64,000 bases of DNA. Origin: Magnetococcales bacterium WMHbin3 (lineage in GTDB: Bacteria; Pseudomonadota; Magnetococcia; Magnetococcales; Magnetaquicoccaceae). The notes beneath the pieces were generated by a model. The model saw only the letters and a program-made list of their open reading frames with translations, made no database searches and was not told where the DNA came from. The translations under genes and the position numbers were made by a program. This document shows, in pieces, positions 18,554-25,859 of this stretch; within the stretch, counting starts at the first letter, position 1; each line of letters begins with the position of its first letter. Where the stretch lies: NCBI GenBank assembly GCA_002753185.1, contig PDZX01000010.1, forward strand, positions 1-64,000. Reading direction: 5' to 3'.

Positions 18554-19749
18554 GTTGCGTTTTCTCTTTTTTGTAGCAGGATCGCGAGAAACAGATCCAA
18601 CTGTTCGCGTGTGGTTTTTTCCCAGGAGAATCGTTCGGCGTAACGGCGGGTGGCGTCGGGGTTCGGGGGGAGGGTTTGCATGGTTTTCACGGCGGCGGCG
18701 ATCGCTTCCGGGGTGCGTGTTTCGATCAGGATGCCGGCTTCCGGGGTGGTGACTGCTTCGGGCGCGCCCCAGACTCTGGTGGCGGCCACGCGTGTGCCGC
18801 AGGCCATGGCTTCCAGCAGGACATTAGCCAGTCCTTCGCGGTCGGAGGCCAGCACCAGCAGATCGGCGGCTCCATAGTAGTCGCGTAGTTGTGTTTGTGC
18901 CACTTCCCCCACCAGACGCACCCGGTCGGCGACTCCCAGTGTGGTGGCCAGGTTTTGCAGCATGTGGCGTCGTTCGCCTTCTCCGACGATCAGCAGGTCT
19001 GTTTCCGGCAGGTTCGGCAGGGCGCGAATGATCTGATCGTGTCCTTTGCGGTCGATCAGGTAGCCCACCGACAGGAGTGTGAAGCGTGTCATGCCCAGTC
19101 GTGCGCGTGTGGTTGCGCGTGGGACCGGGGCGAATTTTTCCAGATCCACGCCATTGCGTATCACTTTGATCCGGTGTTCCGGGATGCCCATCTCCGTCAG
19201 CACTTCCCGCAGGGCGGCGCTCACCGTGATCAGGCCGGCGGCGTGTTGTGCGGCTTTTGTGATCATGTGTCGTGGCCAATAGTGGCGGGGAATCAGATTG
19301 AGGTCTGTGCCGCGTGCCGTGATGACGACTGGTTTTTGCAGTTGTTGGCCCAGCCAAGTGGCGGCGACGCCGTCCGGGTAGAAATAGTGTGCATCGATCA
19401 GGTCGAAATCGAATTTTTCCCTTATCATGGTTTTCAGAACCGGCAGTGCGGCTTTGGCCAGAAACCATGGGGCGGTGCTCATGCCCAGTTTTGGAATCAG
19501 GAAGTAGCGGGGGTGCAGGACCTCGACGCCGGCGAACGTATTGCGATCCGCAACGCGCAACCCTTGTTCGACATACGGATTGAGAATGGGATGGGCGATG
19601 GGAAACCAGGGTACTGGTGCTACTACGCGTGCTTCCACTGTTCCGGAGCGCAGCAGGTGACGCAGGCGTTCGCCCACGAAGATGCCGTGGGTGGGGCGTG
19701 TCGGATCGGGAAACAGTGTGGTGAAGGTCAGGATGCGGATGGGTTTCAT
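18550..19749 (-). CDS. GT4-family glycosyltransferase
   Basis: A GT-B glycosyltransferase of 399 residues. The N-terminal Rossmann half contains HGIFVGERLRHLLRSG near residue 21. The C-terminal half has GYLIDRKGHDQIIRALPNLP, LLIVGEGERRHMLQNLA and the nucleotide-sugar binding EX7E motif in SDREGLANVLLEAMACG. It likely transfers a sugar in polysaccharide or LPS synthesis. The start is the ATG of MKPIRILTFTTLFPD at 19749. The frame is open for 56 more codons upstream, but those lie in the palindromic element and are not homologous to the family. The gene is preceded by that 458-bp element, which separates it from the next upstream gene. Confidence 0.88.
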   Translation of the reverse strand: MKPIRILTFTTLFPDPTRPTHGIFVGERLRHLLRSGTVEARVVAPVPWFPIAHPILNPYVEQGLRVADRNTFAGVEVLHPRYFLIPKLGMSTAPWFLAKAALPVLKTMIREKFDFDLIDAHYFYPDGVAATWLGQQLQKPVVITARGTDLNLIPRHYWPRHMITKAAQHAAGLITVSAALREVLTEMGIPEHRIKVIRNGVDLEKFAPVPRATTRARLGMTRFTLLSVGYLIDRKGHDQIIRALPNLPETDLLIVGEGERRHMLQNLATTLGVADRVRLVGEVAQTQLRDYYGAADLLVLASDREGLANVLLEAMACGTRVAATRVWGAPEAVTTPEAGILIETRTPEAIAAAVKTMQTLPPNPDATRRYAERFSWEKTTREQLDLFLAILLQKRENAT

Positions 19750-19761
19750 GAACGATTTCAC

Positions 19762-20219
19762 TATTAGGGGTCCAGGGGGATTATCCCCCTGGTGGGATCC
19801 AAGGGCGAAGCCCTTGGTGGGGTCCAGGGGCGAAGCCCCTGGTATCTTGCGCGCTTTATCAAAAGCTTTTTTTCGCGCGCCTTTTGCGCGAAAAAAAGCG
19901 CAGCGCGCCCGAATCACTCGGTTTTTACGAGTGCGCCTTGGCAGGCTCGATTCCTGGTTTTTCGCGCCTTTTGCGAAAAACCAGGAATCGAGCCTGCGTA
20001 TTGCTCAACGGGCTTGAGTACCTTGCATTATGCCGGTTCTCCTTTCGTTTCCAAAAAGCGGAAACGAAAGGAGAACCGGCGAAGGCGGCGCGCGGCGCTT
20101 TTTTTCGCGCAAAAGGCGCGCGAAAAAAAGCTTCTTGAGAAGAGCGCGCTGAAAGTCAAAGTCCCAAGGGCTTTGCCCTTGGATCCCACCAGGGGGATAA
20201 TCCCCCTGGACCCCTAATA
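19762..20219. repeat. 458-bp nested palindromic element with five hairpins
   Basis: The ends are a 56-base inverted repeat, 19762-19817 against 20164-20219, with one mismatch. Inside are a second pair of arms, 19863-19909 against 20087-20133 (47 bases, one mismatch); a perfect 25-bp hairpin with a 7-base loop (19941-19965 / 19973-19997); and a perfect 21-bp hairpin with a 7-base loop (20032-20052 / 20060-20080). The outer arms are themselves short palindromes (19772-19792, 19799-19817, with a third at 19824-19842). No transposase is encoded. The right end covers the stop codon of the deoxyhypusine-synthase-like gene, and the left end lies 13 bases before the glycosyltransferase start. It is probably a non-autonomous mobile or REP-like unit. 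Confidence 0.9.
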
Positions 20220-21173
20220 ATTCGACGGATTGCGGTTCAAGGCACTCCACAACTGCGGAATGGTCTCGTCATGACGACCACGCACGTAAAATCCCTCGCC
20301 ACCATCCGCCACCGTGCGCGCCAACATGGTCTTCCATGGCCGGAAGTAATAGTCCGGCTCGCTCCTGGCAGGCTCCGCGCTCACCGTGGCAGGCAACGGC
20401 TTGAGGTCACATACCAGACTGGTGAAACGCGCAATCGAACGACCCTCGCCTGCGGCCACATTGCGCACCATGGACAACGCCTTCAAATAAACCTCTGGAG
20501 CCATGACCGCACTGCCGAAATTCATCACCACCCCACCCTCCAAGGATTCCAACACCGCCGCAAAACGCAGGAAATCCCGCTGACTGGCCAAACCGTAAGC
20601 CGCACCATCGAAATTGGCGTGCGGGTGAATGATGTCATAACCAATCCCGACATGCACCGTCATCGGCACCCGGTGACGCCAGGCCGCAGCCAATACACTC
20701 AAATCGGCATGCGGATACGCGCCAGTGGCAATCTCCCGCCCAACCGCCTCCCCAAGACCCATGCCGGCATCGGCCCCGGCCTTCACCACATCGTTGATGC
20801 GCCCGGTCTCCCGCCACATGCCGAAACGACCCTCCCGAATGTAACGGGCCACGCTCTCGGTCGTGGCCCCGATCAGAGCCAACTCGAAATCGTGAATCAC
20901 CCAGGCGCCGTTGACCGCCAGACAGGAGAGCCAACCCCGCTCGATCCAGTCGATCAGATAACGCTGCACCCCGGAACGCAACACATGCGCGCCCATCATC
21001 AACACGATCGCCGCGCCCCGCTCCCGCGCCGCCATCATGCGCGCACCAATCTCCCGCAAGGAAACATGGGTCACCTCCCGCGCCGCCAGCGGCAACACCA
21101 CGGTCAGATCCATGTCGTGTTCCCGCTCGGCGAGCGGCTCCAGTTTCAGCCGACTGCGGTCGAATTCGCGCAT
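20214..21173 (-). CDS. Deoxyhypusine synthase-like protein of unknown function
   Basis: A 319-residue NAD-type Rossmann protein whose pattern matches the bacterial branch of the deoxyhypusine-synthase-like family: IVLMMGAHVLRSGVQRYLID, AVNGAWVIHDFELALIGATT, MTVHVGIGYDIIHPH and GGVVMNFGSAVMAPEVYLKA. Bacteria lack eIF5A, so true deoxyhypusine synthesis is unlikely; members near heptose or sugar-nucleotide genes are uncharacterised. It starts 13 bases after the stop of the heptose kinase/nucleotidyltransferase gene, so the pair is an operon and a shared role in envelope carbohydrate metabolism is inferred. The stop codon (TAG, 20214-20216) lies inside the palindromic element, so the insertion may have trimmed or replaced the original C-terminal codons. 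Confidence 0.65.
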   Translation of the reverse strand: MREFDRSRLKLEPLAEREHDMDLTVVLPLAAREVTHVSLREIGARMMAARERGAAIVLMMGAHVLRSGVQRYLIDWIERGWLSCLAVNGAWVIHDFELALIGATTESVARYIREGRFGMWRETGRINDVVKAGADAGMGLGEAVGREIATGAYPHADLSVLAAAWRHRVPMTVHVGIGYDIIHPHANFDGAAYGLASQRDFLRFAAVLESLEGGVVMNFGSAVMAPEVYLKALSMVRNVAAGEGRSIARFTSLVCDLKPLPATVSAEPARSEPDYYFRPWKTMLARTVADGGEGFYVRGRHDETIPQLWSALNRNPSNY

Positions 21174-21186
21174 GAATCGTTTCCCG

Positions 21187-22704
21187 TCACTTCATGATCG
21201 ACGTGATGTGCTTTTTGAGAGTCAATTTCTTCACCACATGCTTGTTGCCGATGATCTCCACGGCCAGGGAACCCAACACATTGCCGACGAAACCGATCAA
21301 CTCCTCCGGGGCATTCAGGCAGGCGGCTGGGGCGGTCACCGACAGAAAGGCATCCCCGGCACCCACCCGGTCCACGGCATTGAACACGAAGGCCGGCACC
21401 TCCACGGTATCGCCTTCGGCATCGCGCATGATGGAACCACGCTTGCCGCGCGTCACGGCCATCTTGCCGCAACTCAACTTGCGGGCCACCTGATCCAGCA
21501 ACGGATGGATCTCGTCATGCAGCGAACGACACTCCAGACGTACCTCCGGCTCGGCCAGGCAGACATAATCGGCCCGCCGGTAGCGGGAGACGGTGTGGTA
21601 ACCACGGTTGCCGGCATTGGCCTGGGTGTTGACCGCCAGAAAGGCGTCGGAATCCACCAGCGTCTTCACCAGGCCGTCCGTGATGGCGCCATGTCCGTAA
21701 TCGGCCACGATCACCAGATCGAAACGACTCAGATGCTCCGTCAGCCAGCCGCGCATTTCCTGTTCGACGCTCCTGGGCAAAGGCGTGTCGCCCTCGATAT
21801 AAACCTCGAACAGCTTGGTCAGGGCATATCCTTCCAGATAACGCCGCTTGATCAACGTGGGGGCGTCGGGATGAATATAAAAGCGTGGCGTTACGTTTTC
21901 GGACAGTGATTCGCGCAGAAAGGTTTCGTGATGATCCTTGGCCCCCAGCACCGTCAACAACTCCACCCGGCCGGCGAATTGCGCAACCTGATTGGCGATG
22001 GCCACCGCGCCGCCGGCGAACATGTCGCTGGAGAGATGCTTCAGCGCCAGGATCGGATCCTTCGAGGATTTGCCGATGGCGTTGACATAATGATAATCAT
22101 CGAGGATCGCATCTCCCACCACCAGCACCGACAAGGACTCCATGCGGTCCAACACCGCGAACAGGTCGTCGATTTGGTAGCGGCCCCGGAACAGGCGCAG
22201 ATATTTGGTCACCTCGTCGGAGAATTTGGACAGATAGCGGTTGATCAGGTTGGTGGAGCTGAAGACGATGTCTCCGGTGAATTGCAACTGGGCGCCGACT
22301 TCCTTCACCACGGCGGCCTCGATGCCGATTTTGCCGGTGTAGTCCTCGCCGGTTTGTCGGAACTCCACGCCCTTGACGTAGAAATCGGGTTTGAGCAGAC
22401 GGAGCGTCTCCACGGCGGTGGGCCACTGATTGATGGCCACCAGATCGACGCAGGAGAGGGCGGAGAGGGCTTCGGCACGCAATCCCTCCGGGAAGGCGGG
22501 GTGGTTGGAGCCTTTGTCCACGAAGCGATCCGGGGTTACCGTCACCACCAGGACATCACCCAGTTGTCGTGCCTGTTGGAAATGCCGCAGGTGGCCGATG
22601 TGCAGCAGGTCGAAACAGCCGTGGCAATGGACGATTTTTTTGCCCATTGCCTTGTATTTTTCTACGGCTTTGGCCACTTCCTCGATGCTTTGGATTTTGT
22701 TCAT
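21187..22704 (-). CDS. HldE-like bifunctional nucleotidyltransferase/PfkB sugar kinase with swapped domain order
   Basis: A 505-residue fusion related to HldE, which makes ADP-heptose for LPS. Residues 1-150 are a cytidylyltransferase-like domain (HCHGCFDLLHIGHLRHFQQA with the HIGH motif). Residues 190-505 are a PfkB/ribokinase domain (VVGDAILDDYHYV, GGAVAIANQVAQFAG, and the catalytic AVDRVGAGDAFLSV near residue 455). E. coli HldE has the kinase first; here the transferase is first. ATG 22704 begins MNKIQSIEEV; an in-frame ATG at 22740 is less likely. It is followed by the deoxyhypusine-synthase-like gene. It could act on another sugar phosphate, so a strict hldE name is withheld. Confidence 0.82.
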   Translation of the reverse strand: MNKIQSIEEVAKAVEKYKAMGKKIVHCHGCFDLLHIGHLRHFQQARQLGDVLVVTVTPDRFVDKGSNHPAFPEGLRAEALSALSCVDLVAINQWPTAVETLRLLKPDFYVKGVEFRQTGEDYTGKIGIEAAVVKEVGAQLQFTGDIVFSSTNLINRYLSKFSDEVTKYLRLFRGRYQIDDLFAVLDRMESLSVLVVGDAILDDYHYVNAIGKSSKDPILALKHLSSDMFAGGAVAIANQVAQFAGRVELLTVLGAKDHHETFLRESLSENVTPRFYIHPDAPTLIKRRYLEGYALTKLFEVYIEGDTPLPRSVEQEMRGWLTEHLSRFDLVIVADYGHGAITDGLVKTLVDSDAFLAVNTQANAGNRGYHTVSRYRRADYVCLAEPEVRLECRSLHDEIHPLLDQVARKLSCGKMAVTRGKRGSIMRDAEGDTVEVPAFVFNAVDRVGAGDAFLSVTAPAACLNAPEELIGFVGNVLGSLAVEIIGNKHVVKKLTLKKHITSIMK

Positions 22705-22764
22705 GACATCTGTCCCATGATGGATGCTTGGCGGATCCATGAGACACGCAATTTTCTTGCCAAT

Positions 22765-23238
22765 CTATGAGAAGTCTTTGAGATAAAAACATTCCATCGT
22801 GAATTCCCCCCCGGCGATCCGAAAACGCTTGCCAATCACCGTGAAGATACTGGCGTTGCGCAACCGGAATCCCTGCCCGGTCACCGTGGTGGGAGGGGCC
22901 AGATGCAGCTCCCCGTGGCACGCCAGGCGCGCCCGGATTCCACCCGCGAGCAGATCGGCCAGCTCCCCTTGCAAATCCAGAAAGGGACCGCCAGACCCTT
23001 CCTCGTGCCAACCGGACAAGGCGCGCGCCAGGATCCTGGCCGTCTCCATGGAGGAACGCACGACCACCGCCCCGCGCAACGCCCCGCTGAAGCCGATCAG
23101 GGTGGCCACCTCGTCGGGATCCGCCGCTGGCGTCCCGGCGCGTGGCAAGGCCGCCTCCTCGGTCACCTCCAGATCCAGGAACCGGTGAAAGACCTCCTGC
23201 ACCGATTCCACCATGGCATCCGCAAGCTCTTGGTTCAT
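22765..23238 (-). CDS. CheX-like chemotaxis domain protein
   Basis: A 157-residue single-domain protein resembling CheX/CheC-type phosphatases of CheY-P: a helix (ELADAMVESVQEVFHRFLDL), a beta strand segment with GFSGALRGAVVVRSS, and the signature helix DLQGELADLLAGGIRARL. In active CheX the helix carries E-x-x-N; here the position after GELA is Asp, not Asn, so the phosphatase centre may be altered. The start MNQELADAM at 23238 is chosen because upstream codons are unlike the family. It lies just upstream of the HldE-like gene but need not share its role; the Hpt-like gene upstream suggests a signalling pair. Confidence 0.65.
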   Translation of the reverse strand: MNQELADAMVESVQEVFHRFLDLEVTEEAALPRAGTPAADPDEVATLIGFSGALRGAVVVRSSMETARILARALSGWHEEGSGGPFLDLQGELADLLAGGIRARLACHGELHLAPPTTVTGQGFRLRNASIFTVIGKRFRIAGGEFTMECFYLKDFS

Positions 23239-23339
23239 GTCGATCACAACCCGTGCAATCCCTCTCCCGAACCACCACGGGGCAGGATGGCGGTGCCGCC
23301 TGGCTGCCGCCGGGAGTTCCCTGGCCCATGGGGTGATGG

Positions 23340-23753
23340 CTACCATTTTGTCAACAGCCCGGTCAGGATTCGTCTGGCATTCTCTCCCGCCCCCTGCACC
23401 GAGGGGTCGAGCAGCCATTGAATCTGACTCACTGCGGCCAACGACAACGCAACCACCCGTCTGGCCGCGTCGTTCCTGCCCGGATCCACATGTTCCAGCG
23501 CCTTGGCCACCCGCATGGCGAGGTCGGCGATCTCCCGCAGCCCGCGCCGGCGCGCCACCTGATGGAACGTCTCCATGTCGCGGGAGATGGAATCGCTCAG
23601 TTGCGGATCATCGGGCCGTTCTTCCAGGCGATGCAACTGATCCGTCATGCTCGTCATCCAGTCGCTCGCCTCCCGCTTGAACTGCGCGGGGGGCACGAAT
23701 TTCACGATCCGGTCTTGCGGGTCGATCGTCAATGTCTGTGCGTGGAGTCCCAT
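23340..23753 (-). CDS. Helical protein of unknown function, possibly Hpt-like
   Basis: A 137-residue mainly helical protein. A four-helix layout with METFHQVARRRGLREIADLA near residue 64 is reminiscent of histidine phosphotransfer domains, where a His on helix 2 is followed by a Gly. The classical HxxKG is not present, so the resemblance is weak. AAAGGAA is 8 bases before the ATG at 23753. The CheX-like gene follows 101 bases downstream on the same strand, which favours a signalling role. Function unknown. Confidence 0.5.
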   Translation of the reverse strand: MGLHAQTLTIDPQDRIVKFVPPAQFKREASDWMTSMTDQLHRLEERPDDPQLSDSISRDMETFHQVARRRGLREIADLAMRVAKALEHVDPGRNDAARRVVALSLAAVSQIQWLLDPSVQGAGENARRILTGLLTKW

Positions 23754-23852
23754 GGCATCGATTCCTTTTGGCTGGCGGTTGCTGGTCCGTTGCATCCTTG
23801 TGGCTTAAGGTCTCCCTCTTTTCCGGTTTTTTCCGTGCTGTCCTTGTCATTT

Positions 23853-23880
23853 TTGTCGCAAAATGTATGCCAGTTAATAT
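23853..23880 (+). promoter_or_regulatory. Putative promoter of the SDR gene in an AT-rich divergent region
   Basis: The 282 bases between the Hpt-like gene and the SDR gene are AT-rich and hold no gene. TTGTCG (23853-23858) and TAATAT (23875-23880) are 16 bases apart and point at the SDR gene. Visual call. Confidence 0.3.
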
Positions 23881-24077
23881 TATTACGACATATTATAACG
23901 AAATCATCAAATTATCCTGCGTGTGGGTCATTGGAAAAATACAAAATTTTGCACGCATTGGTGGATCCGGGAACTCCGCGAAAAATTGGTATATTATGTT
24001 TTTCGAGCAATTATCGGGTAATGTCCAAACGATTGCAGGTGCAAGAAAAATTGCAGCCGCGCGAAGGGGGATCCGTC

Positions 24078-24824
24078 ATGCCGGAACACACGTTCAAACA
24101 CGCCACCGCCCTGATCACCGGCGCAGGCCGGCGCATCGGGGCCTCCTGCGCCCTCGCCCTGGCACGACTCGGCAGCGCCGTGGTCATCCATTGCCACGGC
24201 TCCCGCGTCGAGGCGTTGGCCCTGCGGCATTTCATCGAGGCCGAGGGCGGAACGGCGGGCATTCTGCAGGCGGACCTCGCCGACAGCAGCGAGGTGGCCG
24301 CCCTGATCCCACGCGCCGAAGAGGTGCATGGCCGCGGGCCGCTGGATATCCTGGTCAACAATGCCGCCGTTTATCAGCCCGGCGGAATGCGCGATGGCTC
24401 ACTGGACACCTGGAACCTCCATCTGGCCGTCAACCTCACCGCCCCCTACCTGCTGATGCAATCCTTCGCCCGCCGCCTGCCCCGTGGACGAACGGGAAAC
24501 ATCATCCAAATCATCGATCAGCATGGCCATCGCCCCAGACCAGGCTTCGCCGCCTACTCCGCCGCCAAGTCGGCCCTCTGGACCCTGACCCGTCAGGCGG
24601 CCCTGGAGTTGGCCCCCGCCATCCGGGTCAACGCCATCGGGCCGGGACCGATCCTGCCCGCGCCCAACGCCAGCCATGCCGATTTCGATCGCATCGCCGC
24701 CGCCACCCCCCTCGCGCGCGCCGGATCGGTGGACGATATCGCCGCTGCATTGCGCTTTTTGTTGGAAAATGATTTCATCACCGGGGAGATGATCCGCGTG
24801 GATGGCGGGGAGCATCTGCGCTAA
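24078..24824 (+). CDS. Short-chain dehydrogenase, pteridine reductase-like
   Basis: A 248-residue SDR oxidoreductase. The nucleotide-binding motif is TGAGRRIG (residues 14-21); the Arg pattern TGxxxRxG is characteristic of the pteridine reductase/FolM group, which prefers NADPH. NNAAVY is near 95, the catalytic Tyr and Lys are in YSAAKSAL near 155, and the C-terminal GEMIRVDGGEHLR is typical. It probably reduces dihydropteridines or a related substrate. The start at 24078 has GAAGGGGG 7 bases upstream. The substrate-binding-protein gene follows 18 bases later and may be co-transcribed, with no obvious shared pathway. Confidence 0.82.
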   Translation: MPEHTFKHATALITGAGRRIGASCALALARLGSAVVIHCHGSRVEALALRHFIEAEGGTAGILQADLADSSEVAALIPRAEEVHGRGPLDILVNNAAVYQPGGMRDGSLDTWNLHLAVNLTAPYLLMQSFARRLPRGRTGNIIQIIDQHGHRPRPGFAAYSAAKSALWTLTRQAALELAPAIRVNAIGPGPILPAPNASHADFDRIAAATPLARAGSVDDIAAALRFLLENDFITGEMIRVDGGEHLR

Positions 24825-24842
24825 CGCGTTGCGGAAGGGGAA

Positions 24843-25859
24843 ATGAATATGCGCATCTTTTGCGGTTTGTGGATGGTCCTGTGGTTGCTGACGGGTCCGG
24901 CCTGGAGCGCGCCGGATGAAACGCCCATGCGTACCGTCGTCAGCGTGGTGGGACCACGCAACCTCTCCTATCTGCCCATCGACCTGGTGCCGATCCTCCA
25001 GGCGGATCGGGCGGAAGGGATCGAGGTCCGCTTGAAACATGTCGAGGGAGGGGGATTGGCCATCAAGGAGCTGCTCGCCCGCAACAGCGAGTTCACGGTG
25101 GTGGGATTTCCGGCCCTGATGTCCCTGAAAGCCAACGGCGGCGAACTGGTGGGCGTGGCCGCCCTCTCCGACCGCCCGCAATTCGTCCTGATGGTGCGCG
25201 CCGCCCTGCGCGACCAGGTGCATCGCATCGCCGACCTCAAGGGCCGCATCATCGGGGTGCATACCAGCGCGGTCAACGCCAAAACCGTGGCCCAGCAACT
25301 CCTGGAACTCCTGCTGCGCTCCGACGGCCTGACGCCTCAGGAGGTGCGGGTGATCTCCTCCGGTCAGGAGTGGGCCAAGCGCACCGCCATGCTCGACTCC
25401 GGACAGGTGGACGCCATCGTCTCCGAGGAGCCGTTCGCCTCCACCCTGTTGAGCGCCGGCAAGGTCTTCTTCCTGGTCAATCTGGCGGAACCCGAAAGCA
25501 CCAACAACATCGCCGGGGCCAATGTCCTGCACGCCGTCCTGGCCACCCGCCCGGACGTGGCCGCCCACGAACCGGAAAAGGTTAAACGCCTCGTCGCCGC
25601 CTTGCGGCGCGCCTTGCAATGGATCGCCTCCCACCCCCCGGAGGCCGTGGTGGACCAATTGCAGGTCGCCGATGAACAGGAAAAACGTCACCTCCTGCAT
25701 TGCCTGCGCAAATATCCACGCCTCTTCAGCAAGGATGGCGGCTTCTCCAACCGGCAGATCGCCGAAACCAACACCTTTTTCCATACCAGCACCCCGGAAG
25801 CCAAGGGGGTGCGCATGGAAGACCTCATCAACGACCAGTGGGCCGGACGCAAAGAGTGA
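24843..25859 (+). CDS. Periplasmic substrate-binding protein (NMT1/THI5-like)
   Basis: A 338-residue protein with an N-terminal signal peptide (hydrophobic stretch ending PAWSAPDE) and the type-2 periplasmic binding fold: NLSYLPIDLVPILQADRAEG, VVGFPALMSLKANGGELVGV, DLKGRIIGVHTSAVNAKT, DSGQVDAIVSEEPFAS. These match NMT1/SsuA-like receptors for small organic molecules. No ABC permease or ATPase is nearby. Instead the stop overlaps the GTG start of a histidine kinase by four bases (GTGA), so it more likely delivers a ligand signal to that kinase. Confidence 0.82.
   Translation: MNMRIFCGLWMVLWLLTGPAWSAPDETPMRTVVSVVGPRNLSYLPIDLVPILQADRAEGIEVRLKHVEGGGLAIKELLARNSEFTVVGFPALMSLKANGGELVGVAALSDRPQFVLMVRAALRDQVHRIADLKGRIIGVHTSAVNAKTVAQQLLELLLRSDGLTPQEVRVISSGQEWAKRTAMLDSGQVDAIVSEEPFASTLLSAGKVFFLVNLAEPESTNNIAGANVLHAVLATRPDVAAHEPEKVKRLVAALRRALQWIASHPPEAVVDQLQVADEQEKRHLLHCLRKYPRLFSKDGGFSNRQIAETNTFFHTSTPEAKGVRMEDLINDQWAGRKE

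Noticed and set aside
19750-19917. N-terminal extension of the glycosyltransferase into the palindrome
   Set aside because: These 56 codons derive from repeat DNA and have no family counterpart; the start at 19749 fits the family.
19762-20219. Insertion sequence
   Set aside because: The inverted ends are long, but there is no transposase-like reading frame inside.
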